A stretch of 64,000 nucleotides of DNA from Haemonchus contortus (Eukaryota; Nematoda; Chromadorea; Rhabditida; Trichostrongylidae), in assembly GCA_000469685.2 (NCBI GenBank), contig LS997563.1:27206897-27270896 (forward strand), in the 5' to 3' direction. Positions 24,501-39,500 of the stretch are shown here, one piece after another; positions within the stretch are counted from its first letter, which is position 1; the number at the start of each line of letters is the position of its first letter. Made by a program: the position numbers and the translations under genes. Below the pieces are notes generated by a model, which saw nothing but the letters and a program-made list of their open reading frames with translations, was not told the DNA's origin and made no database searches.

Positions 24501-27500
24501 CTTTGACGTCACTTCGAAGGCAATTTTCCACAAGATAGAGTGCTCGCTATCAGATAAAGTCAAGCACTTGGACTTAAAAACCCCAAATTCTGGTGTTCAA
24601 ATCATGCATCAATCACAAGAAAAAGTCTCATCGGTTGAATAAGTGTAAGGGTTACAATCCCCACGCATTTGGAATCTTTGCATTCACAGTGGCCTTTCTC
24701 TGCTCAGCATGTTCAATCAGGCACTTAATGGGAAAGGTTATTCCACATGCAGACAAATCAATAGTGTTCCAGATACTTCTTACACATTAACACAACTTTA
24801 AAATGGCACCCAAAAACGTATGTTCCCCCTAAAATTTGCTTGAAGGTGATGTCAAGGGTGCACACTTATCTTCATCCGTCAACGTGGAGCAGGGGGAAGT
24901 GACCTCGCCGTAGAATGCAGGTTTGCACCAGGACACCGTCGAGCTGTGTGCACTATGCTCTTTCGTTCCATCAAAGGTTTTCGAAACCTTTTACGACATT
25001 TGTTCAAGTAAGACCCTTGTTCTAGCTGTCATTTACGCTTGCCGTACCATCTGGGGTAATTGTGATTTTGCACGCGCGATTTCGCATGAGTTCGTTTCAT
25101 TTTTTATTTTGAGACACATTCAGCGGGAATCACTCTAAAACAAAGCGTGGAGGAGCAACACATCGGTGAAACGATGCAAAAATACGTGTGGGCAGATATT
25201 TATCCCGTCAAAGGCATGGTGGCGTTCACGCATTCCTTTGGAGTTCTGCTTTTGCTCTGTGCTGGAAGCATATTAGAAATTTGTTATGTAGTCTTGTCAT
25301 TCAAATTTTCTCTCAATTTGGAGAAGTGTTTGCATATCAAGGGCAATTCGTAGCTCTAAGTCTATTGGTCGGAGCCTGTACAACGCATAATATGGTCAAG
25401 GAACTCATAGTCGACTGATAAGGACTCCCCTATTAGGGTGTACGAAAAGGTTCGGAAAGTTACAAGTCTATTATTAAAACGTGTTACTCCATAACGCGCT
25501 GAAGTAGAAATATGGATCCAAATTTAGATAGATCAATACTAGGAGTAATCGGTATTTGACGTCGTCGCTGGAAATAATTATTAATGGAACGAACTATTCG
25601 CGAACGGCAAGACAACCAGCGCCTTGTGCTTCACCACCATGAGATTAATCATTTCGACATTCAGTCTTGGAACGAGTTATGGTGACTGACGGGCAGCAGT
25701 GCAACCTCTCTTGTCGCCTACCCTGAATGACACCATTGCTTGGGCTGTTACAGTACTCAAATATCGACACTGTTTTAGCCTCCCGTCAGAGCAATCCCCT
25801 TCACTAAATGTAAAGAATGAACTCCATTCTTTAGCCTATTATCCACAACATTTTTTGATGATTTCCAAGGCAGGATTTTCTGCAAATATCTCACACTCCC
25901 TGACTGAGCAGGAGCGTCGAGGGCGGGTCAATATGTGTTAGAAGTTCCTCGACTGTAAACGAACGTCGACATCAAATGACTTCATTATTGCATAGGATGA
26001 AAAGTAAATATCTTATCAACACAGGAAGTAGCCATGCCTATAAGTGGATGGGAGGCGATATACCGCTCCTTTCCGAAGCGAGGCGCCACGTCATGAAGGA
26101 TATTAGCTCATTTTGCCTAAGCTGAACCGGGTGTTTCACTAAAAGAGTGTGTGACAATGAATGCAAGAGTAGTCTCTGAACAACTGAGAGAGGGTTGTTT
26201 CAGAAGCCCACAGGCTTGCTCTAAAGAGAACAAAATTCAACAATTTTCAGGAAGTCAAGTAGTTAGTAGATGAATGGATTGCGTAGTGCCCTTCTTCTTT
26301 CTAGGGGAAAGGCGTCAATGCCCTGTCCAGTAGACGCCTAATAACTGTGGCTAAAAAGGGCTACTATCTTGATTAATATCTTGATCTAATGCCATTATTG
26401 CAGTTATTTTGTCTGAAAAATTGCAGATCAAATTTTTCTTAAGCGTGTTGGACACTCCAATATTTCAAAACAGGTATAAGCAAAGAATGCACTTTATTGT
26501 GGACTTGATATGATACTCTCCAAAAATCATGAAATCATCGCGAAATCACAGAATGCTGTGTAATTCCAGGCAGAGGATGGTGGAGCAGTATCTACGGTAC
26601 ACGACAACCGATCCAAATGGGCAGCTACAGTCATTTCTTCTAAGGTTACCAGCATTTATTTCCACTGTAGTTCGATCACACAGATTTTTTTATTAAACCG
26701 CACTAATGACCATAATCTGAGCCCGCTGATCAGTCTTGATACTCATGCATGAGAGCTCAGCGGCCGACCAGCGAGTCCTCCGTCTTTCTGACAACCTCAT
26801 GCAAGCGCTTAACATTCCTCCCCAGAAGCACATATATAGTTGAGACCGTTATCAATCGAACATGTCATGATTTTTCACGTAAAGTTCCTTGTAGTCCTGG
26901 CTTCCGAAGTCATGCACTGATTGATTATATAATAATACGACGTAGATAGTAAATGGCCAGTCAGAAGAGTTCTGTGTCCTAACACAGCGGCAGGTCTTCT
27001 ATGTAGCACTTCGTTACTTGCTATTGGTAGGATTCCTTATCTTCCCCACGAGGTTAGCACTTATTTCTCGTACTGCGCTCGCGTATTGTGCACCAGGAAG
27101 TATGTTCCCTGTTAGATTGTTTTTGTCTTTCGAGTAAGTATTGTAATGAAAAAAAATCATATCCTCTTTGCAAATCCGCAGCCGTTACGAGAAACATTGT
27201 GCAGCATCTGTCTTACGCAGATTGAATCATGAAAAAGGGGCTTGTGCGCAACAATTGTCATACTCCAAAACAGAAACCGATGTCGGAAGTGAATTGCTAC
27301 CGTGCGATTGCTGGCTTTTAATACCTACAGAGTGTCCGCGCACGAATCCAAATGGTGGGAATCATGCTTTGGGGTCACCACCCAAAGCGATTGATGGTCG
27401 CTCAATGTGGTCGATGAGGTGGCCTTTGCGCGGGTTTCAATAAATCATAATTTGATCAATTTAGCAGCCCCACTTCCAATTTAGATCGCAAGTTGAGTTA

Positions 27501-30500
27501 CGATACTGTTATTCATTTTATGGTTTAGCCAATCAAAGTACTCTCAAGAGAATTTGCTTCGAACAAAAGGTATAAACCACCAGGATATACCACTGAGGCG
27601 TACGATAAAAATGAACCGAAAAATAGGTAAGTCAATCTGCTTTTCAGATGAGGTAAATTTTCATTCGAGTCCCAAGATTTATTCTACCTGTAATGAAGTG
27701 GGGCAAATATTGAAAAGGAAGATCTCCTTATCCTCGGTCGGATATGTTATTTGCTAGAAGGATCGCCCGACAAATACCAGGCTCTTCGTTTTCATGTCAC
27801 AAAGTTGGGAGACCAGCTGAATCTCCTTTCCTTACCGGAACAAATGTTTCGCCTCTGACGACGAAACCCTTGGAAAAGAATAACATCATCAAGACCATAC
27901 ATAAACCCAAAACGGATCGCGCACACCTATCTGTTGCCTTCTCTATTTCTTGTCCTTGGTCTTGATTATAAACATCGATAACAATTCAACCTTCTCCTCA
28001 CTGGCTCTATAGACCCACCGAGGCTTCTACCATTGAGCAATCTTGTTACTTAAACGAAGCCTTAAATGACACTTGCTGATGTCATGAGTTGATGTTGATC
28101 TCACTATCAGAACATCATATCCACAGCATTTCTTGTGTTCATGGGCTTGCAAAAACTTGCAAAAACGTTACCAGCGTCAGGCCCAGGTTGCCAGGCCGGC
28201 TGATGGAGAAATCCAGTCACAATAATAATGTCTAAAGTCTCAAAAGGAATCAGCGACAAAGCTAGACCGTCACCCTGAAGTTGCGATCAGGAATCTCGCC
28301 CGAGTGCTGTGGACAGTATGCGAGGGCTACCGAGGAGTGAGCGACCTGGATCAAAGAAGTTAGTTCAAATTGGGACTCTGAACGTGGGATCGCTTACTGG
28401 GAAGTCCCGAGAGGTCGCTGATCTGATGAAGAGCAGGAACATGTCCCAACAAGTTCTATGCCTTCAGGAGACCCGCTGGAAAGGATCAAAGGCCAGAGAA
28501 ATCAGAGAGGATGTCAAGCTCTTCTGCAAAGACACCAAACGAATTGGCGTGGCCATAGCTGTGGCGACTCCCTTGAAGATCTGTCTCCGCTGTCAACAGG
28601 ATCAGTAGTCGAATCATAGCCGTTAGGATAGACACAAAGGAGGGGTACTTTACAATAATATCCGTGTATGCCCCACAGGGCGGCTGCCCCGTCGTCGGAA
28701 AGGGTGAATTTTATCTGGGCCTTGACGGTTTCAGGAACGAAGAAGGAGAAAAGTTTTCGACCTAGCCACAGCCCACGACTGGCAGTATGCTGAACCTTCT
28801 TTGCGAAAAGGAAAGCTCAGAAGAGAACCTACATCAGGGGAGGGAAAGAAACAGAAATAGACTACATGTTCGTAAGAAGGTCAGAAGGTCAGAAATAACG
28901 GCAGAAGATGCCGTGGATAGACAGAAATGGAGGCGGTTGACACGAACAGCGGACCCTACGACGGCGCGGGATCTACTCCAGGGAGAAGAAGAAGAAGAAG
29001 AAGAATAGCCTATATCTCCCACTCAAGAGACTAGGTTTCACTGCAGTAAGGGGAAGTGAAACTGGAACCGATGAGTCTCACCTCCTATAGCTTTTTGTCA
29101 GCCCTTTTCTGGTATTATCAGTCCCTGTCATCAGGCATCGACGATTCCATCATAACCCGAATCACCGAATCGTCAAAGTCCCACGGTTGATAGTGGAGAA
29201 CAATCGGTTCACTTGCTTTTACTTTCTATATGCCATTATCAGATCTTATCATCAATTATCTCTAATACCGTCATATCCCACACCATCCATCACCCCTGAA
29301 GTATTCTTACCTCCCAATCACTGGTTATCTTTTGACCACCAAGCTTCGTCTTTTGTTTTTGACACAGAATTTAGATGGGTTTGTGTTTCATGGATAATCT
29401 TCATGGTTTCATATAGTCTCCCGTTCCGTTCATCTCATTAGTATTTCGAGAATTGACTTTTAGTCGATGAATCTCAACATTTTTCCATAAGATATTCTCC
29501 GCTGCCATGAAGTAGCGAAGGGATTCTTTTTTGCCAACTAATATTCTCCGCTAACAATCTTCTCACTAACACGCAGTGTGAGGGCTGTAGTGCCCCTGAA
29601 CACCGTCTGGATCGCCTTGCTATTTGAGATCACTTAAAACCAGAACAAGAAGTACACCAATCTTTTAAGCATGGCTAAGTATTTATCTTTCCATTTCATT
29701 TTGAGACTTTCGGTACGTATTCGTTTGCTTCTGATGTACAGTCGCGGACAAAAATTTGGAAACTTTTTTTTGATATAGCGCGGGCACTGAATTAGGTAAC
29801 TGCCTCAATTTGGCATAGTAAATATAAAAGCTAATAAAGAACACGACGTGTTAGGCAACGTGTTTTTCCGAGTCCAGATGATTAGAGTTAGAAAACACGA
29901 TTCATTGTAAAAAGGGCGCGTCAAAAGTTTGGAAACTTCACAATACCAGGGGAAACTGATCATGGTAGCATGAATTTACCAATAAAATATCAATACATCG
30001 TTGTATACCTGAAGGAATCGGCTACTGCTTTGCACCTTCTTGGCATTGAATCGATTAAGGCTTCAATTTTGGACTGTGGTAGCAGAGCCCTCTCTCTAGG
30101 CAATAGATTGAAGTTTTCGCCGGCATTCCCATCAGGAACCTGGCTTGTACGACGTGCAGGTTCCGTCGGGATTTTGTACTTCGGATCACATCGCTTATTT
30201 ACGAGCCGTCTTTTATACATTATGCCATCACTCCCAAAAAGACAAAACTTCGACTCTTCGCTGAGCTGAACTTTTTCCAGTCATCACTATTGCAGGCGAG
30301 GTGCTTGCGCGCAAAGTCAAGTCGGGCCCTCCGGTTCTTCGCGGTGACCAGTGATTTTTGCTAGGACATCTTCCAAAGGGTCCTCCGGCTCTGAGCTGAC
30401 TTTGGACAGTGCTGGGGCTGATAGAAGTCCCAGAAAAAGATGTTACTTGTTTACGAATATCCGAAGCCGTCGCGTGCGGATTGCTCATCGAAGTCCTATA

Positions 30501-33500
30501 ATTGGAGAGTCGACTCTTGGTGTTGTCTTTCGTGGCCTTCCGGAGCGGGATTTCCTTATCACAATTCTTCGGCCTCGATAACGCTTGAAGACCTTCGAAA
30601 TTGTGCTTTTAGCAAGATTATATTGTTTGGAAAGCACTTCATCTTCGTTCCGAAACGAATGGATCAATAAACGCTTTCTGGACGGATACTGGAACTTCTT
30701 CACCTGATTCCATCTGGAAAATGCCCAATATACCATGCTTCGATTAAACATTACGAAAAATCCACCAACTTGGACAAGAAGAAGCCAAAACGATATGGCA
30801 GGTAGCGAGTTGCCAAACTTTTGACGCGCTGTTTTCCAAACTTTTCTTATTTTGGGAATCAGACTTTTGATTTTCGTGAAACCACACTTCATGCCATATT
30901 TCCCACATGATTTTTTTCTAATATGTTACTTTCGGATAATTACGGCCGGGCCGCGCTATTCGAGAAATTAAAAAGTTTCCAAACTTTTGAACACTACCGT
31001 ATGTCGTTAGCATGCTCAAGTCATAGGCGCTTTCAACAAAATCCACACCTGGCCACAGAGCTCGCAATTTCGTGCCCCTGCCTACTGTAACCACCTAGAA
31101 GGGTTTTTCGCCTTGTCTGTCTAGATCATTTCGGTACTCCCCATTCCATCACAGTAGGATTAGTCCTGTCTCACACATGTACTTGCCTTATAGTGCTTCT
31201 ATGCGGTCAAACAAATCGTGCCATTCATTACTCCCTACCCATTAGATTAGATGATATAGCGTGGAGCCACAATAATATAAGCATGTGCGGACCAGCTGCT
31301 GCCCCATATTCGCAGTTGTTTATGAGGAGTTGCGATCACATTACATCATCATTGAGACCGCACCTGCGCGAAATCGCTCTATGTCTATCAGAGAAGAGAA
31401 AAAGGTGCACTGCGTTCAACTAAAGTAGACAAAATGATGAAATACTGACGCAAAAACACAACAAGAAAATCAGTGCTACTGCTTTCAGCACTATCGATCC
31501 TTCCATCTCCACACTGAATTTTCTGCACCAATCTCCCTCACTGATTGTGAGATTCTCGAAGCTGACTCGAGTCGACACATATGTGACGGCCATGTCTCAC
31601 TAATCGTATAACGGTCTTTTGTATAATGAGGCTTCTTCACTGGCAGTAAATTTTCTTCTACTGGTCCTGTCGAAGGCGGTCGGAGGCGCTCAAAGGCGAA
31701 TGGAGGCGCCTGACAGTGGCGAGCTACTATGCACGACGCCATGTAGTGGACAGGAGAATAGATCGTGGTCCAGAAGCCACCAGTACTCGCTCAGAGAAGT
31801 GAATTAGGAGATGGACTCATTGATCATGCAGTTTTGAGTCGATTTATGCTTTTTACCTCCTTGCAGCCGCACCCACGCATGCGTATGTGAAAAACAAAAC
31901 TTACGGGTGCATTTGGTATCCTTCGCAGGCTTGCCCAGCCAAAATTTTAGAGCGAGCGCGATTTTCTCCAGTACTAATTCCATTTGCACCGAAAGCGAGC
32001 TTTCAAAAACTGACGTATAAGCAAGAACGTATCACAAGCTGCACGCCGGTCATGATACTGGAGGGCATGATGCTGTTTCCTGCAATATGAGCTAGGAGAA
32101 GCATCGGCCGGCTAAGGCCTTTGACAACATGGACATGGTCATGACCACTGTTTCATTCGAAACCCTTCGGTCCGAGAGGGATGTCCTCAATGAGGAAGAA
32201 ATGGCACTATTCCAGCTCTAACAATCTTCGTTGCCTGCGCGCCAACACCAAATTACGACGACAGGAGCTGACATCTTTCTATGTATCACTAGGCTTTACA
32301 GAGAGGATCATATTCTCTTAGTCATAAGGTCATAGTCTTCACGCCAAGATTGACCTTGGAAGACTGGCTAAGAAGAGAAGTCCTTTGCGCGGGGACTCAC
32401 GTGAAGGAACGATTTGAACAAATTGAAAGACGATTCAAATCGATTCCACCGACCCTTGATGGTGATCCGCAGTTTTAGGAACCCTTGTGTTCGAGACGGA
32501 TTGTGAGCCATGTGGTGGACAGCATCAGAATGAAATGTATTACAACAATTTCAATCGAAAGTTAAGCTAATTTAACGTTGTTGTTGTTGTTCACTGCTGT
32601 TCCGAAGTTCTACACGAGATCGAGCCATCGTGTCCTCTTCTGCCTTCGAAAGTAGCGTGAGAGCGTGTAGATGGAGGAATCCGCGAAATTCGAGTAATGC
32701 TTCACAAGACTGTTACCAGTTGAGAATATTTTGATTTCGCTCTCCTTGCGAGTTTATGAAAAACTCCCTTCGCCGACAACATGGATGAAGAATAGCAGGA
32801 GCCCGTCGAACATCTTCTAAAAATGCTACGAAAGCAGATAGTCTGTGTCTCCTTCTGAGCACATTCTAGCTTGAGTAATTGAGCATCTAGGGTCCGAACT
32901 CGCGAAGCTATGCGTAGGAACGATAATGGGAGCTTTGAAAGAAAGGAAAAGCAATTCTCTCTGAAGCCGCCTAGATGGGGAAGAGCAATTGCAAAGCCCA
33001 CCGGAGCTTCGGCAACTACAGGACCAAGACTGCTCTTCTTTGTCGTTCTGATGGAATAGTTATTGCATTCGAAGGGCAATGGGGAAGGTCACCTACAACT
33101 ACTACTCGGATCTCTTCGACCCACGTTTACCTGCCTTTCCACCATCTATGGCTTAATGGATATGTCATTTTTGCGTTTTGATTCGACATGCCATTAAATA
33201 GATGTAGACTTGTATGGCATCCAACCTCTTCTGGATCGAACCAGAACATCATAGAGTCGTCTGGCAGTTACTGTCAGGACTCTGGCAATGCTCTCACACT
33301 GCATCTCTCGAAAAACAAAACGGCCACGTCATAGGAACCAGCAAGGCTGTGTGAGGAGGGAGCTTCAGACGACATTTTCAAGTGTTGCTCATTCTGTCAG
33401 TCGTCTTGTAATTTATGGTTGGCCGAACACATGATAGTGAAGGCGGCAAGTGAGTATGCAGTGTCCACAGAGTGTCCAGTCCCGATCGAATACATCAATG

Positions 33501-36500
33501 CTGAAATAAGACCTATTGCAGCATTGCAACAGTGGGAGTTGCGGCTATGTCGCCACATATTAGTCCGCTTCAATGGGAGGTTTTAAATATCGTCCGGGCA
33601 GGCGCGGCTATTCCGGCCCTGGATGGGCAGGGTGGCCAAACCATAACCGTAATCTTTCACGAAAATCCAAACCCCTCCCCTAACACAATGCCTATTATAA
33701 AACGCATTTTTCGAACTCTGCATGCTCAGAAAATGATCCAATTAAACTGCAAACCGCATGATACCAAATGGCTGCCTTTCAAGCATTGGGAATTAGACGA
33801 AGGTGAGCATTCAATGGGTTTTTTCAAGCCAGTTGTAAGTGTAAACGTATCTTGAATTGCAACGGGAATTGCACTTGTGGGACAGAGGGTGGACGTGATC
33901 AAGGCCTCTCACATAAAATTTGATAGGTATAAACGCAGATAAATAATAATAGCCAGAATTGTCTTCCTGACACTTCAGCGTTTTTGCGGAAAATCGAAGG
34001 AGCTCTCCTAAACAGTGATTCAGAGTCGATCAACCTTTTGCAATGCACTAATGTATTGAGGGCTTCAGATACAACGACATCATATGCATTGATTCTACCC
34101 GTGTTGTTCTGAAGGATAGACATCCAGAAGATGACTACATTCACGCTAGTTGGATGACGATGCCCGACCATTTCAAGTACATATGCACGCAGGTGGAGAA
34201 AATTTTTATGAATGTGATCAGATCAGGTTCTCTTAGAGCAACTTGAAAAGATAAACTATACTAATGCTTCTCCGAAAATTCCGAAACGAGTACGTTGAGG
34301 GAAAGTTAGACCGTAGTACTTTGAAAATTATTTTTTTTGCGTTGATTAACTGAGTTCGTTCAATGTCTTACATAAGGTTCATTGAATATGTAAAGAGCTC
34401 ATTCAGAGCAATCAGTACTCTTTACCCATTAGCACATTGCCTCAAATGATAATATTTTATGATTTGACTGATTATCACTAGGTGTTACGTGCGAATACAG
34501 GCTGCACCATAGATATGGTAACAACTTTACAGAGGCTCGCAATTCCCTTGTTTCAAGAATTTTCCGGCTTTGCACCCTCTCTTGTGTTTATCCTATAGAT
34601 TAGCCCACATATCTGCTTTACTCAATTCTACAATTTTTGAATGTGGCTCGATCACTCATTCCGACATTTCTCGTATGTCTTGTATCGCGACATGTGGAGG
34701 GGCCAACAAAGACCTCAGAGACGTCCGTCCTGAGTCAATTGCGACCTTTTATACGGATACATTTGCTTGCGATTGATTACGCTAAAAAGCCTATAGAAGC
34801 ACGAGAGAAACGACTGCCGAATTGAATGTATAACCTGCCTGCATGAAAATAACCTTACCCGAGCGAATACAATTGTATCCTGTCAGGTTTCGAAAATTCG
34901 GTAACTTTCGGTCGAGAAAAAGTTCGATAGAAAGCAAATGCCTTACACTACTTGCACGCGGCACGCGCTTCAACACAATTTTTCTGACGAAAAGCTGTTT
35001 ACCGTGAAATCACTACAAGTGATCCCTACATGCATTTTACTCCTCATGATGATTTGGGCTGGAATTTGTGCCTTCGGAGCAATATCGCTCGTTTTGGTTG
35101 AAAAAACCGTAAAAGTTGACCAGAACATTTTCATGAGGGACATTCATAGGAAGGTGCTGCTCCGGGTCAAAACTCATCCCAGGGATATGGTTTGGATACG
35201 CTAAGAGCGTATCCAAACCCCATGCTTGCTCACGAACGAAAAAAGGCCAAGAACCACTTTTGTCTCTTCCAAGGAATCCTTGAAAAAAAGCCAGGACTAG
35301 ACGGACGGACTTCGAGGAACAGTGCGTGCTCCCGTAGATGAGTAGCCAAAGCATCATCGAGCTGCAATTAGTGCAGGAGGCGATTACATCAAATGACTGT
35401 GCGTTCATTCTGTTGGTGCGATGTATAGTCAATAGTTCATATGGATTCACCATCTATCAATATGAAGTGAACAATTTTTCCGAACAACAATACTGTGTAT
35501 CTATTGTCTGATAATACTTTTTCCATGAAGGAACATCTCGTATTCTGACGTTTGATGGTAGGGAATAGAGTACTGTCTAGACTAATGGTTCATCACTGAC
35601 TGCAGATTTTCCAGCGCAGCATTTGCTCAGGCGCAACAAACATGATTTTGATTTTTCTCAATAGCATGTTTACCAGATACTTATATAAGAAATTAGTATC
35701 AGCGAAAAGTTTTCAAAAGGGCAGATGCAAGGCACAGGCACATCTCAAAGCCTCTGGCTTTATCTGTTGGTGAATATTTACAGGGCCCACTGTTGGAAAC
35801 ACTAGAGGATTTCTGGCACATGCTGTTTTGCGAGCGAAGTACAGTGATCGTGCAGCTGTGCGACTTCGTAGAAGGTCGGTTCAGAAATAGATTATTAATA
35901 TCAGAGATTCCGACGCAATGGTTCATCTTGTTACGGTTACATTGGTACGCAGTCCTTCTCGGCTCTTTCATTTTTATTTATTTATCTATTTATTTTGCGC
36001 CCAAGTTTCTCCAAACATGTCGGCTAAACAATGCAGAGCTAGACAACACAGAAAATTCAGAAAACTTCATCATCGCCATTACATATACTAGATGTCACAT
36101 TTGCATATATAATAAATAACATTGTAGAAAAAGGAAATAAAGATAGTATGCTCTCGTTGATGCCGTCAGTGGCTCCAACATCATAAGTGGGTGAAAAAAG
36201 TACTCAGCTGTTCACTCGTTCACGTCTGACTACCATTGTAGAAAGAAACATGGCAATTGTCAAATTGATCGAGAGTGGAGAGGCGGTGAGTGCAGAGCAG
36301 GCTGCCCCGAGAGAAATTTCCTAGCCACATAACGTTACGCAAAGTAGAGGTTATGAGATTATGAAAAGCGCTCCGACATATAGTGGAACAGTTTTATCGT
36401 TCTCATCAATTTATGTGATTGGTTTTTAGGGTTGTGATGTAGCTCGAAAACAAGCAATCTGTAGTACATTTATGTTCTTGAAACCCTTGCGTTTTTTCTT

Positions 36501-39500
36501 CGTTGTGGGGCTTACTACAGCAGTAGTCGTCTAAGAAGAATGAACAAAAGGATTGCTCGAGTCACATAATAACAAGTCCAAGTCGAACCGAATGCTGCTG
36601 CATCGACTTGTAAAAATAATGAAGCCTTGGGTGAAGGAAGGATCTCAAAGGAGAGAACACCAGAATTAGACTCGTAATGAGGATGTGAGCTGGAAGCAAG
36701 GAGCTGGTGGCGCGCGAGTGACTGATCGACCACAAAGATGCGAGTCTCGTTTCCGTGAAATAAAAGAACTGCCTCAATGTAATGGCAGGTAGTAATCAAA
36801 AAGAAATAAGCGAGTCTTTAAAGTTATCGAAGACATTTGCTGTGTTTTGTTTGGTCTTGTCAATACGCATATCTTACGTGTGGTACCTCTAGTTTTAGTT
36901 CTCATGTTTGCTATCATGTTTCTCATTTTGCAAAAACTGATATCCATCTATTTAATTGAGGTGGCTTCTTCTTATATGCACTAGCAACACGACCGTGTTA
37001 AGGAAAGCATGAAAAATGTCGTCAATACTTTCCGAAATCTAAAGGGCAGTCAGAGAGTTACGGTCCGTATAAGGTCACTTACAAAGACGTCAAGCCGGAG
37101 CCTTTCGACTCGGTGAAACACAATGTGCTCGAGGTGGACTCAAAGTAAGTTCGGATTTCATCCGCTGTAATGTACAAATGCTTTGTTGATTCTCAACGTG
37201 TAACGCTGAACCGACCATTTCATCGAACGCTCCCAATACGGATGATTTTTGTCATTAAGTAGTATCACCCTATCTGTTTTCCTTCTTGCTATTCTTGCTC
37301 TTGCTTCCTTCTTTGGCATTCACTATATTGGATGGGCCAAATTTATGTGGCTCAGACATTACATCGCTGGAAATGGAATTCAGAACAATAAAACAAATTA
37401 ACTGCAAAAAGGGTTTATCGCTGATCTCACATCAAAAAATGCATTAGAATTGTAATCTGCTGGCATATGTTTCCACTTATGCCCGTAGACGACAAGGGAA
37501 AGGGTCAAAGAGAAGAGCATGGGATTAACACAACACATCTAGGATGCGTTGCGTTGATCCCATGTTTTTTGTAGTGCTCTTTCGAGATTATTCAACTTCT
37601 TGTGTTATCCAGCCCACGCTTTCGTCTCTAAGTATAACCCTACCAGAGAATGCATTGCAGTTGGAGGTTTCTCAGTAGCCACTTATTGAAAACTATGGAG
37701 TCGGGATCCCCTTTTTCAAAAAGGCCTGGACACTTCTTGATCTGTAAACAAAAGCTACATCTTGGTAACATCTACGGTTCGAATCACCTAAATGTCCTGT
37801 CGCGCGCGGAAAGGTTGAGCAGTCTCTCTATGACATCCACCGGTGGGTGCCACTGCCGCCTGAGACCGATCGGGCCGTCATATGATCACAATCAGGGCCA
37901 CTGCTGTCTGCAAGGCTTTTGGGACGTGCATAAATTCCGCGAAAGTACCCAGGTTTCTTCAGTAGTACTCCATTGATTATGTATGTTTGAGATAAAAGAA
38001 CTATTATAAAACATTCATATGGACCATGATGAATAGAACATTACAAAGTTTGTTAGTAAATATGAAATGATTGCATAGTTTTAAACATCCAAAGACAACA
38101 AAAACCATGGTGGCACTCAACACTGGGTGTCATCGTCCCATGCACCAGTCATAGTGTCACCAATCGGTGGGTGCCACTGTCGTCGAAGGGTTAACGTTGA
38201 CTCGTAGCTGTACGAGGACGTTGACTCATGGCTGCATGAGGACTAGCGATGTTTCCGTCTTGTCGGTGACGCTCGCAAAGGCATCAAAGAGAAGGAGTGA
38301 GTGTTGCGGCGCATCGTTCTCGTTCGTAATATTAGGTGTGTGCATTAATTTCAGCCGCCGAATTCCAAGGGTGGTTGCGCGAACCATGTTAGAGGTTCAA
38401 CGATGAAACCTGCCATATTTTGTAAGGTAGGGTATTGGCTACCAATTTGAGGGCAGGCAGATCAGTTTTCCCTAAAATCCCGTTGCTCTCAGACTGATTG
38501 GTCATGGAACGTGATAAACCGTCTCAACGAGGGGGGGCCTTCTCCTGCTGTTTGATTTCAAAAAAATTGGCAAGCTTCATCTGAACAAACCTGCTGAAAT
38601 GATTTCTCTTCACTCGAGAGTTTGCAGCAAAAGCGGAATGTCCATTGCCAAAAAGTAATGATGTGTATGCATTTGGTGGTGGGATCAAAAGTGTGTTGTG
38701 TACTATGAGCTGCTGAGTATGTTTTCTCACGGAAAAAACGGCGGAAATTAATGCACATGTCTACTATAAAAATCCTGTCCTTCTGCCTGCCTCTCCTACT
38801 GTAAAAACTAGAAACGTTGTCTTCAGACACCGCGTACCAGTTGTTGTGTCCCATCCTTTTTCTACTCTTGAGCTGCTCTTCTGAAGAATAACTTTTCGAT
38901 CGCATGACGCCTTTGTTGTGCAAATAATCTTTCACGATCCTGCACAAAATCTTCTTGAGATATTCGTTCCTTGTAGAGCTTAACTACTTTTACATGTAGG
39001 GTGGTGATGAAGGAAGGCGACTCACGATGAAAACGCACCAATTGTTTCCAAAAAGGGACAAATGTTCATTATCAAGTGGAAGAAAATAACGTAATCTACC
39101 TTATAAAATGCAAGAAACCGAATCAGCAGTCAAAACTCAGCAAAATAATTATTTTGAGCATCCGCTCATCATAATTCTATCCCTCCCTTTACACAAATAA
39201 CCGAGTAACATCAGGACATGAACTTCCCTTCTTCATGCTGAACATATGCACATAATGCACTGGAGTACAATATATCTTTTCTTTACGATTTTTAGAGGCC
39301 GCTCGATGACTGTCGATCACTTTGCTTACTTAGTCTGGCCTGACCATACGGCGCCGGTTAGTCCTATACCGATGGTTGGTTGCATGAAACTGTGTCGCCA
39401 GTTGGCTTCCAACCAACCAATTACTGTACACTGTTCTGCAGGCATTGGAAGATCGGCTACATTTGTAGGTGAGCACTTTCCTGATCTTGAAGATATCGCG

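Noticed and set aside
25430..25480. Mariner-like terminal sequence (TTAGGGTGTACG…)
   Set aside because: No opposing end or transposase remains; a single short match is not enough to call an element.
33532..33855. 107-codon open frame upstream of a phosphatase exon
   Set aside because: Considered as an N-terminal phosphatase exon, but the exon at 27529-27626 joins 34069 perfectly and supplies the KNRY motif, leaving no room for it. No family recognised.
38558..38990. Minus-strand frames of up to 129 codons
   Set aside because: An exon-like basic stretch near 38880-38990 changes frame and meets stops at once; no motif, splice partner or family could be recognised.
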